Source of the DNA: Spirochaetales bacterium
GTDB lineage: Bacteria > Spirochaetota > Spirochaetia > Sphaerochaetales > Sphaerochaetaceae
Assembly (NCBI GenBank): GCA_017475725.1
Contig: JAFVFA010000052.1
Location: 1 to 37,094, forward strand
DNA length: 37,094 bases
Reading direction: 5' to 3'
The translations under genes and the position numbers were made by a program. Below the pieces are notes generated by a model. It had not been told where the DNA came from, made no database searches, and saw only the letters and a list, made by a program, of their open reading frames with translations. The first letter of the stretch is position 1; the number at the start of each line of letters is the position of its first letter. Below, piece by piece: positions 25,852-32,667 of the stretch.

Positions 25852-27183
25852 ATGTATCTTAAACGCAAGATTGATTCGTATCTGGCAGAATGGAAAAAGG
25901 ACCCGGATAGAAAACCGCTGATTGTCAAAGGCGCGCGACAGATAGGGAAGACCAGATCCATAGAGATGTTCGCTGAGAATAACTATTCTCACGTGGTCTA
26001 TATCAATTTTGTCCTGGAGCCTAAATACAAGAGCATCATCTCCGATGGATACGATGTTAACTCGATTGTACGGAACATCAGCCTTCTGGATCCTTCAAAG
26101 GTATTCATGGAAGGACATACCCTGCTTGTCTTTGACGAGATTCAGGATTGCCCGGATATAGCAACCACATTGAAATCTTTCTGTCTTGACAGGCGGTATG
26201 ATGTGATCTGCTCCGGTTCAATGCTTGGGATCAACTATAAGAAGATCCACAGCAACAGTGTGGGCTTCAAGACCGATTATGAGATGCATTCCCTCGATTT
26301 CGAGGAGTTCCTTTGGGCTAGAGGACGCAATGAGGCTGCCGATGATATTCTGACCCATATGGTCAACTATGTTCCGTTCTCTGACGTTGAAATGAAGGTT
26401 TACAAGGACCTGCTGCTGGAATATGCAGTGATCGGTGGAATGCCTGCCGTGGTCAGCGGCTTCATTCAGAGACAGAGTTATGAAGGTTCTTTGGAGACCC
26501 AAGGACAGATTGTTCTGGATTATGAGGAGGATATCCGGAAGTACGTGACTGGTCTTGAACAGACCAAGATAATCAACGTTTTCAGGAGTATCCCGGCGCA
26601 GCTTGCAAAGGAGAACAAGAAGTTCCAGTTCTCGGTTGTATCCAGCAAGGCCAGAAGCAGGGAATACTCCGGTTGCATCGATTGGCTGGTTGATTCCGGC
26701 ATTGTGAACATATGCTATTGCATGGGGTTCCCTGAGTTGCCTATCAAGGGAAATGTGGACTACAGCAAGTTCAAGCTCTATTATTCTGACTCCGGTCTTC
26801 TTGTGTCCCAGCTGGATGAGGAAGCCCAGTATGATATAAGGGCAAACAGGAATCTGGGCACCTACAAAGGTGCTCTGTATGAGAACCTCGTTTCAGAAGC
26901 ATTCGTCAAACAGAATCTTCCTACTGTGTATTACAAACGTGATGACTCGACACTTGAAGAAGATTTCTTTGTCAGAACACCAGATGAGCTGATCCCTGTT
27001 GAAGTGAAGGCGAACAACAACAATTCAAAATCCATGCGTACCCTGATACAGTCGAATCACTATCCTGAAATTCACAGAGGCATGAAGTTCTCTGATGCCA
27101 ATGTCGGGAATGAGAACAGCATCATGACGTTTCCGCTTTTCTGTGCATTCCAGACCAAGAGGTTCCTTTCAATGTTGAAGTGA
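25852..27183 (+). CDS. AAA_14 ATPase with DUF4143 C-terminal domain
   Basis: 443 residues, start set by GAGGAG 6 bases upstream. Walker A is GARQIGKT (27-34), the typical AAA_14 form KGARQIGKT; Walker B is LLVFDEIQDCPD (91-102). The next segment (DRRYDVICSGSMLGI) carries the sensor region and is followed by HSLDFEEFLWARG. The DUF4143 domain begins around residue 200 and ends in a PD-(D/E)XK-like core, Asp371, Glu384, Lys386 (EEDFFVRT, LIPVEVKAN). These ATPases are abundant in gut bacteria and archaea and have no firm function. It is a different family from the ATPase at 18144 but shares the layout of P-loop domain, nuclease-like tail and tandem-repeat leader. It follows nagB but is probably a separate unit. 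Confidence 0.9.
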   Translation: MYLKRKIDSYLAEWKKDPDRKPLIVKGARQIGKTRSIEMFAENNYSHVVYINFVLEPKYKSIISDGYDVNSIVRNISLLDPSKVFMEGHTLLVFDEIQDCPDIATTLKSFCLDRRYDVICSGSMLGINYKKIHSNSVGFKTDYEMHSLDFEEFLWARGRNEAADDILTHMVNYVPFSDVEMKVYKDLLLEYAVIGGMPAVVSGFIQRQSYEGSLETQGQIVLDYEEDIRKYVTGLEQTKIINVFRSIPAQLAKENKKFQFSVVSSKARSREYSGCIDWLVDSGIVNICYCMGFPELPIKGNVDYSKFKLYYSDSGLLVSQLDEEAQYDIRANRNLGTYKGALYENLVSEAFVKQNLPTVYYKRDDSTLEEDFFVRTPDELIPVEVKANNNNSKSMRTLIQSNHYPEIHRGMKFSDANVGNENSIMTFPLFCAFQTKRFLSMLK

Positions 27184-27188
27184 TGCTA

Positions 27189-27459
27189 TTATGTGGGATT
27201 GGAATTGACCTGCCACCAGCCCGACTTGTTCGGGCCGATGCGGGTCAATCTGTTCTCCTGCTTCAGCTTGGCGATCGCTCTCTCCACCTGCCTTTGAGAG
27301 ATGCCGATTGCTGCTGAGAGTTCTTTTGCAGTCATATGAGGATTGGTCCTCAGACAATTGATTATCTGCTCATTTATTCCGACATTTATTCCGACATTTA
27401 TTCCGACATTATCTTCGACCACTGATTTGATGAGCTTCAAAACGGAGGCGAGTATCGAT
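27189..27459 (-). pseudogene. Remnant of the C-terminal winged helix of an AlbA_2/RecG-like regulator
   Basis: An 83-residue frame with VGINVGINVGIN, then a winged helix (HMTAKELSAAIGISQRQVERAIAKL, LTRIGPNKSGWWQV). This is the usual C-terminal end of much longer Schlafen/AlbA_2-type ATP-binding regulators, whose catalytic parts are absent. The only start is a TTG at 27440 without a clear ribosome site, and a stop lies just upstream in frame. A TATAAT on the minus strand at 27474-27479 could still drive it. I read it as a decayed end piece left by deletion or transfer; a working small DNA-binding protein cannot be excluded. Confidence 0.6.
27376..27411. repeat. Three 12-bp tandem repeats inside the winged-helix remnant
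   Basis: ATTCCGACATTT at 27376 and 27388 and ATTCCGACATTA at 27400; on the minus strand each encodes VGIN-type residues. The length keeps the frame, so copy number could change by slippage without a frameshift. Confidence 0.85.
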
Positions 27460-27466
27460 CATCCAT

Positions 27467-27490
27467 GGAAACCATTATACATGGTTTTCC
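27467..27490. terminator. Hairpin after the exchanger gene (weak terminator)
   Basis: AAACCAT (27469-27475) and ATGGTTT (27481-27487) form a 7-bp stem with a 5-base loop. On the minus strand it follows the exchanger stop codon within ten bases but lacks a T-run, so termination would be weak. It also contains the TATAAT of the remnant gene. Confidence 0.3.
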
Positions 27491-27496
27491 TTCTTA

Positions 27497-28489
27497 TCAG
27501 AAGAAGAACTGGAACATGACGTAGGCCGCGTAGACAATCAGCAGGACTATGCCCTGGTACCTTCTGAGCTTCTTCGTCAGCAGGGCCGGCACCGTCATGA
27601 AGGCCATGACGAAGAACATCAGCGGCACGTCCACGACCAGCGATGCGTTCATGCCTCCTATCAGCTTGTCTGCAGGGATCGTAAACGGATTGATGGTCAT
27701 TGCCATTCCGCTTACAAGGACAAGGTTGAACAGGTTGGCTCCCACTATGTTTCCGAGAGACAGGGATGAATGTCCCTTGACCAGTGAGGTTATTGCGGTG
27801 ACAAGCTCAGGCAGTGATGTGCCGAGTGCGATGAAGGTCAATGCTATGACCGACTCCGGGACTCCGAGTCCGGCTGCGATGATCTTCCCGTTGTCAACCA
27901 GAAGGTTTGCGCCGAGTGCAATGACTCCTGCCCCAAGGATCAACAGGACGATGTCCTTCCAGAGAGGCGAGTTCTTCTCCTTCTCCTCGTCTTTCTCGAC
28001 TTCAGCCTCAGCGGCATCGTCTATGGTCAGTCTGTTCTTCAAAGCCTGCCTGACGGTAAGTGTCATGTAGACCAGGAAGATGGCAAGGAGGATTATTCCG
28101 ATCAGTCTGCTGAATGTTCCTGTGGTGTAGGCAACCCCCGCATAGAGAATGGCTGCTCCGAAGAAGAACATGACCGGGGTCCTGAATGTCTTTGTGTTGA
28201 CTTCGGCGACGGACTTTGCTGAGATTGTGATTGCGCAGATCAGTGCTGTGTTGCAGATTATGGATCCGATTGCATTCCCGTATGCTGTCTGGCTCTGTCC
28301 GACTGCGGCCGCAATGGAAGAGACCATGACTTCAGGTATTGTGGTTCCGATGGAGACGACTGTGGCCCCGATCAGAATCTCCGGAATGTGGTAGCGATGG
28401 GCTACGCCCACAGCACCGTCAACGAACCAATCGCCGCCCTTGATCAGAAGGACAAGCCCGACTGCGAACAGTAATACTGCTTTGATCAT
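27497..28489 (-). CDS. CaCA-family Na+/Ca2+ exchanger-like transporter (YrbG type)
   Basis: 330 residues and about ten membrane spans, normal for bacterial CaCA exchangers. Both inverted alpha-repeats are present: VSIGTTIPEVMVSSIAA with GNAIGSIICN in the first half, and FIALGTSLPELVTAITS with GNIVGANLFN in the second; the paired glutamates in IPE and LPE are the ion-binding residues. A charged cytoplasmic loop (AAEAEVEKDEEKEKNS) separates the halves. It probably exports Ca2+ or another cation using Na+ or H+ influx. GGGAG precedes the ATG, 32 bases after the oxidoreductase gene, so it may be read through from the glycyl-radical operon, though a link to that pathway is not evident. Confidence 0.92.
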   Translation of the reverse strand: MIKAVLLFAVGLVLLIKGGDWFVDGAVGVAHRYHIPEILIGATVVSIGTTIPEVMVSSIAAAVGQSQTAYGNAIGSIICNTALICAITISAKSVAEVNTKTFRTPVMFFFGAAILYAGVAYTTGTFSRLIGIILLAIFLVYMTLTVRQALKNRLTIDDAAEAEVEKDEEKEKNSPLWKDIVLLILGAGVIALGANLLVDNGKIIAAGLGVPESVIALTFIALGTSLPELVTAITSLVKGHSSLSLGNIVGANLFNLVLVSGMAMTINPFTIPADKLIGGMNASLVVDVPLMFFVMAFMTVPALLTKKLRRYQGIVLLIVYAAYVMFQFFF

Positions 28490-28521
28490 GTGAGACTCCC
28501 TTTTTGTGTGTATTTTGCCTT

Positions 28522-29544
28522 TCAGAGAGGAATTCTAACACCATTGCGCGATGATGAATAGAGACCCAGAATCACAGAAAGCGGAATTCTGCCCTGATCT
28601 CCATCGATGAGCAGAGGCTTCCCGTACATGTAATGGTCCCTGATGTTCTCGAACTCCCTCCTGTGGTATTCGGTGTTTATCCCCCTGGGGTCCGCGGAGG
28701 CTGATCCTCCCGTGGTGCTCTGCCCGCTGACAGGGCATGGGGAGGGCAGGGCCCAGAGACTTATGGAGTCGTCTTCAAGTATGACGGTGCCTTTCTCCCC
28801 GCAGATTATGAACTTCTTCGCGAATGACGGTGTGGAGCAGACGGTCGCATCTATGGAACCGACTGACCCGTTCTCGAACTCGACCGCGGCGACTGCAGTG
28901 TCCTCCACCTCTATGTCCCTGAGCCTGGTTGTTGCATAGCCCATGACGGATTTGGGTCTTCCCATTATGTAGCAGAGAACGTCGATGCCGTGGATGCCCT
29001 GGTTCATCAGGACTCCGCCTCCATCGTATTTGACAGTTCCGCGCCAATCGGCCTGGTCATAGTAGGACTGGGGTCTTGAATAGCGCATCATCAGCTGGGC
29101 GGAGACCATCTTCCCGAACTCGTTGTTCTCAACGGCTCTGCGGATGGCCTGCACGGAATCGGAGAACCTGGTCTGTGAGATCACGCACAGGGCAAGCCCC
29201 TTTTCCTTTGCAAGGGCAATGAGCTCATCCGCCTCTTCAAGGGAAAGGCACATCGGTTTCTCCACAACAACGTTCCTGTTATGGAACAAAGCCTGTTTTG
29301 CGGCCTCGTAATGATTTCCAGAAGGTGAGCATATTGTAACGAAATTGATTCTTTCATCCGATAAGAGGTCATCAATTGAAGGTTTTGCCTCTATGTTGAA
29401 CTTCTCTGCCAGCTTCTGTGCGCTGCTGTAGGATGCGGATGTGCAGGAAACCAGTTCACAGCCGTCCACCTGCCTTATCACTTCGGCATGGTAGTAGCCG
29501 ATCATTCCGAATCCGATGATTCCGAATCTCAGTTTCCTGTCCAT
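28522..29544 (-). CDS. Gfo/Idh/MocA-family NAD(P)-dependent oxidoreductase
   Basis: 340 residues. The N-terminal Rossmann fold has FGIIGFGMIGYYHAEVI (Gly11, Gly13, Gly16). The NVVVEKPMCLS segment (Glu95-Lys96-Pro97) carries the family's conserved EKP lysine, and GGGVLMNQGIHGIDVLCYIMG (176-194) gives the catalytic histidine (His185) and Asp188. The family oxidises or reduces hydroxyl groups of sugars, inositols and sugar acids. Its start overlaps the stop of the upstream FAD oxidoreductase by 16 bases, so the two are coupled and probably act in the same pathway, possibly on successive redox steps of a sugar-derived substrate. The substrate cannot be read from the sequence. Confidence 0.9.
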   Translation of the reverse strand: MDRKLRFGIIGFGMIGYYHAEVIRQVDGCELVSCTSASYSSAQKLAEKFNIEAKPSIDDLLSDERINFVTICSPSGNHYEAAKQALFHNRNVVVEKPMCLSLEEADELIALAKEKGLALCVISQTRFSDSVQAIRRAVENNEFGKMVSAQLMMRYSRPQSYYDQADWRGTVKYDGGGVLMNQGIHGIDVLCYIMGRPKSVMGYATTRLRDIEVEDTAVAAVEFENGSVGSIDATVCSTPSFAKKFIICGEKGTVILEDDSISLWALPSPCPVSGQSTTGGSASADPRGINTEYHRREFENIRDHYMYGKPLLIDGDQGRIPLSVILGLYSSSRNGVRIPL

Positions 29545-30767
29545 CTGTTCTCCTTGTTGACATCAAGTATAACACCATCTGCCTTGAGGGTGGACCTGAG
29601 TTTTCTGACATCCAGGTTCCGGACTGTGGTGCCTTCCTCTATCAGCTGTGATGCGGCAGTGCCTGCGGCCTGTCCTGTTGCACTTGCCTGCGGAATGCAT
29701 CTGATTATCTCCCAAGCCTCTCCTGAGACGCTTATGCAGCGTCCTGCGCAGAGGACGTTCTCCAGATGATCGTTGAAAAGCGTCCTGTACGGGATCTCGT
29801 ACACCGGTCCTGGTCTCCTCCAGTCTCCGGTCCCCGCTATGTTGTCGTCAAAGTGCATGTTCGCATCCCTGTCGGACAGCTCGTAGGCCCCTTCTATCCT
29901 TCTGGCCATCCTGATGTCGGCCATGCCTGGAAGGGAGGCGGGCTCAAGGGTCGGGTTTCTCTTCATCTCAGAGAGAAGGCTGGAGTGGGAATCCTTTATG
30001 AACCTGTCCACGTCTTCCGCACTGTCTCCGTAGTATGGGACGTTGACGATGTGCTTCCTGGCCTTTGTGTCTATCCTGCCCATGCTGATCAGCCTTATGC
30101 CGGGTGCATCCCGTCCTCCGCGGTTCTGGTTTATGCAACTGCCGTCATCTGCAGGTCCTTCAGAGTCTGTCGCATAGAACCAGATTGAAAGGCTGTTCTT
30201 TGCAGCTATGCATCTGGAGCCGTTTCTGAAGAACAGATCCGCATCTCCGGAGGCGTCGACAACTGCTTTGGCTGCATAGAGGGATCTTCCGCTCTTGTTC
30301 TCCACAAAGACACCTTTACAGATGCCTCCATGCATGAGGCCTCCGACGAACAGGCTGTCATAGAGGATCTCCACTCCTTCTGTGACAAGCAGCTCCTCAA
30401 GGGCAAGGGAGAAGGCGGGGCCGTTGAATTTGCACTCGTACCTTCTTCCTTCCTCCTTCCATGTCCTGATGTCGGTACCATGGTAGGCGTATTTTGTGGA
30501 GAGCTTCAGAAGCTCCTCACTGATTCCTCCTATCACCTGGCGGCCATAGCCGTCGTCAAGGGGTAGGTAGATCGTTATGTGTCCTGTTGTGGCAAGACCG
30601 CCAAGGACCGTGAGCTTCTCTATCAGCAGGACACTTCTTCCATGTCTCCTTGCTGCGATGGCAGCACTGCAACCTGCAATGCCTCCACCGATGACTATGA
30701 CGTCGAAGGAGCCCTTCGTCCTTGATGGGTCCTCCGGCTTGCCTGTGTATCTCTCGTTCTCATTCAT
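29529..30767 (-). CDS. FAD-dependent oxidoreductase (FAD_oxidored family)
   Basis: 412 residues. The dinucleotide-binding fold is at the N-terminus: FDVIVIGGGIAGCSAAIAAR (Gly27, Gly29, Gly32) with Glu50 in LLIEK to bind the ribose, then LGGLATTGHITIYLP, typical of the FAD_oxidored (PF12831) family. A second FAD contact is AKAVVDASGDADLFFRNG near residue 190, and the C-terminal part has VLCAGRCISVSGEAW and RCIPQASATGQAAGTAA. It is soluble; no twin-arginine or Sec signal. In carbohydrate loci this family is usually annotated without a defined substrate. It follows the isomerase-like gene after 6 bases and overlaps the Gfo/Idh gene. It may oxidise an intermediate of the glycyl-radical pathway. 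Confidence 0.88.
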   Translation of the reverse strand: MNENERYTGKPEDPSRTKGSFDVIVIGGGIAGCSAAIAARRHGRSVLLIEKLTVLGGLATTGHITIYLPLDDGYGRQVIGGISEELLKLSTKYAYHGTDIRTWKEEGRRYECKFNGPAFSLALEELLVTEGVEILYDSLFVGGLMHGGICKGVFVENKSGRSLYAAKAVVDASGDADLFFRNGSRCIAAKNSLSIWFYATDSEGPADDGSCINQNRGGRDAPGIRLISMGRIDTKARKHIVNVPYYGDSAEDVDRFIKDSHSSLLSEMKRNPTLEPASLPGMADIRMARRIEGAYELSDRDANMHFDDNIAGTGDWRRPGPVYEIPYRTLFNDHLENVLCAGRCISVSGEAWEIIRCIPQASATGQAAGTAASQLIEEGTTVRNLDVRKLRSTLKADGVILDVNKENRWTGN

Positions 30768-30773
30768 GGTCTT

Positions 30774-31862
30774 CTAGTTCTCAGGGCCAAAGCAGCGGAA
30801 CATCTCAATGGTGCTGCCGCTGTAGGCTGATATGGAGTAGTCCCCGGATGCGGCAGGGACGAAGAACTGGTCTCCTCCTCGGATCGGGATCTCCCGGTCA
30901 CTGGTGATCATCCTGCCTCTTCCTCCAAGGATGTATATGCCGCAGAATATGCCGTCAGACTTCAGGTCGCACCTTCCGGTCACATTGATCCGCTCCATCC
31001 TGAAACAGCTGGTGTTCTCGTAGCCTATGATCTGGCTGCGCACGAACCCGTCTGTCCTTTCGAGGATGGTCGGCTGGATCTTCCATTTCTCCATGGCCTG
31101 GTCCAGTGTGTATCCGTTGTAGTCGAAGCAGTCGAACATCCTCTCGAATCCCAGACCCTGGTGGCAACCCATGTCTGCAACCTTCAGACCTTTTGGTGTG
31201 GTCCGCTCGACCCTGATGGTGTAGTCGGTGGGTTCCTGTATCTCAACCAGAAGGCAGCCTGTGCCTATGGCATGCGGGACACCCCCGTTTATCAGCCAGG
31301 TGTCCCCGGGTTTGACCTCTATGTGATGCATGTGGCCAAGGAGGGCAGGGATGTCCTGCTCATCGAAGCAGCGCTTCCATTCCTCTCTGGTTATGCCGGG
31401 TTTGAAACCCATGTATATGCTGGGGGCCTCGCCGTCTATGGTTCTGCCTCCCAGCACATACCAGCATTCAGTCTTGCCGAACTTGGAGTTGAACAGGGAC
31501 AGCGCCTTCTCCTTGTTTGGATGGACCTGCACCGTCAGCCTCTCGGCGGCGTCTATGACCTTGACCAGAACACCGGTGGTCGCACCGATGTTTCTGGCAT
31601 GCCTTGTTCCAAGGGCTTTTTCGGGATCGGACTCGATGTAGTCCTTCAGGGACACTGACTTGTCATCGTCAAGGAAGCAGATCCCCTCGATGATGTCCTC
31701 CCTGCCTGCGTTTCTGGCCACAACAGTGGACATTATCCACTCCTCAGGGAACTGGGTGTCCCTGCTGTCCTGTATGCCGTGGATCCTGTCAATCAGGCTT
31801 CCGCCTGTGTAGGTTCTCCAGGCCCTTCCCGATGTGAGCTTAAGTGGAACGTCGTATCTCAT
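30774..31862 (-). CDS. Class I mannose-6-phosphate isomerase-like cupin
   Basis: 362 residues. Metal ligands of the type I phosphomannose isomerase fold are visible: LTVQVHPNKEKAL (Gln112, His114), KTECWYVLGG (Glu132) and NGGVPHAIGTG (His197). ACLVEIQEPTDYTIRVER-type sequence follows at ~204-220, then the C-terminal beta-domain. Length is close to that of short bacterial ManA-like proteins. The enzyme would interconvert mannose-6-P and fructose-6-P, or a related aldose/ketose phosphate; the setting among uncharacterised redox and glycyl-radical enzymes makes another substrate possible. It starts 2 bases after the bicupin stop, using a GGGAGAGAG ribosome site within that gene. Confidence 0.85.
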   Translation of the reverse strand: MRYDVPLKLTSGRAWRTYTGGSLIDRIHGIQDSRDTQFPEEWIMSTVVARNAGREDIIEGICFLDDDKSVSLKDYIESDPEKALGTRHARNIGATTGVLVKVIDAAERLTVQVHPNKEKALSLFNSKFGKTECWYVLGGRTIDGEAPSIYMGFKPGITREEWKRCFDEQDIPALLGHMHHIEVKPGDTWLINGGVPHAIGTGCLLVEIQEPTDYTIRVERTTPKGLKVADMGCHQGLGFERMFDCFDYNGYTLDQAMEKWKIQPTILERTDGFVRSQIIGYENTSCFRMERINVTGRCDLKSDGIFCGIYILGGRGRMITSDREIPIRGGDQFFVPAASGDYSISAYSGSTIEMFRCFGPEN

Positions 31863-31864
31863 TG

Positions 31865-32644
31865 TCAGCCGATTCTCTCTCCCTTGGAGTTGAAGTCGGC
31901 GTGTTTGCCTGTTGGGATGTGCGAGGCATCAAGTCTCTTGAGGGCAAGGTCGTTGTCCGGATAGAAGTCTATCCAGAGGTAGTGGCAGTGCTCGCCTTCC
32001 TTGACGTCAACTCCGTGCATCGATCCAAGTGGGATGTAGAGCAGCTCCGAACCTGACATGTGGACGGGTTCGAAGTCGATCAGGACGTCCATCTCGTTCT
32101 CCGGGAAAGAGAAGAAGTACTGGTCAAGCATCGGGTGGTCATGCGACTTGACTGCATCGACTCCATATGTCTCGACAGAACCGTAGGCGAAACGTGGAAT
32201 CTTCCTCTGGTCAACGCAGCTTCTGCTGATGGTCTTGTCGCTCTTGTTCCTGTCCCTGTACTGCTTTGAGTTGCGGTAGATCTGGATGAGAGGGAACTGC
32301 GTCTTGTACTCTGCTGCCAGCTCGTCATCGCCCTCTCTGAAGTTCCATCTGATCTCAAGTATGTGTGCATCCGTCTTGGCCTTGATGGTGACGCTGCATT
32401 TTGGATCCGGGATGAGGGAGACTCTCTCGTGGAATGAGTACTCGTTGCCGTCAGTGTCGAACTCAACCTCTCCGATGAAGCAGATCAGGATATGGTAGAA
32501 GTCTCCGGGCTCGAGTGTGAGCTCAGTCCCCGCCATGATCGAGTGATGATAGGGTGTGGCACCGGGAATGCATCCCGGCAGCAGCACTGTTGTTCTGTTC
32601 TCTCTTGTTGTGACATCCAGTTTCTGGGTTGGTACGTCTCTCAT
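31865..32644 (-). CDS. Bicupin protein, probable sugar isomerase or sugar-binding protein
   Basis: 259 residues from the ATG at 32644, because GGAGGA lies 5 bases upstream; the ATG at 32656 would contain that site. Two beta-barrel cupin domains can be seen. The first has ELTLEPGDFYHILICFIGEVE and ERVSLIPDPKCSVTI; the second has DAVKSHDHPMLDQYFFSFPE (possible metal ligands His-x-His), SELLYIPLGSMHGVDVKEGE and HCHYLWIDF. Bicupins of this size include sugar isomerases such as KduI-like proteins and AraC-type sensors, but no DNA-binding domain is present. It sits between the glycyl radical enzyme and the isomerase-like gene, which favours a metabolic role. The specific reaction is unknown. Confidence 0.7.
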   Translation of the reverse strand: MRDVPTQKLDVTTRENRTTVLLPGCIPGATPYHHSIMAGTELTLEPGDFYHILICFIGEVEFDTDGNEYSFHERVSLIPDPKCSVTIKAKTDAHILEIRWNFREGDDELAAEYKTQFPLIQIYRNSKQYRDRNKSDKTISRSCVDQRKIPRFAYGSVETYGVDAVKSHDHPMLDQYFFSFPENEMDVLIDFEPVHMSGSELLYIPLGSMHGVDVKEGEHCHYLWIDFYPDNDLALKRLDASHIPTGKHADFNSKGERIG

Positions 32645-32667
32645 ATGTTCCTCCATTTTACCGTTTT

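Noticed and set aside
25723..25992. Small minus-strand proteins with a repeated peptide
   Set aside because: The repeated peptide is simply the translation of the 32-bp DNA repeats, and the frames overlap the start of the AAA_14 gene.
32645..32656. ATG at 32656 as start of the bicupin gene
   Set aside because: It would place the GGAGGA ribosome site inside the coding sequence; the ATG at 32644 is properly spaced from it.
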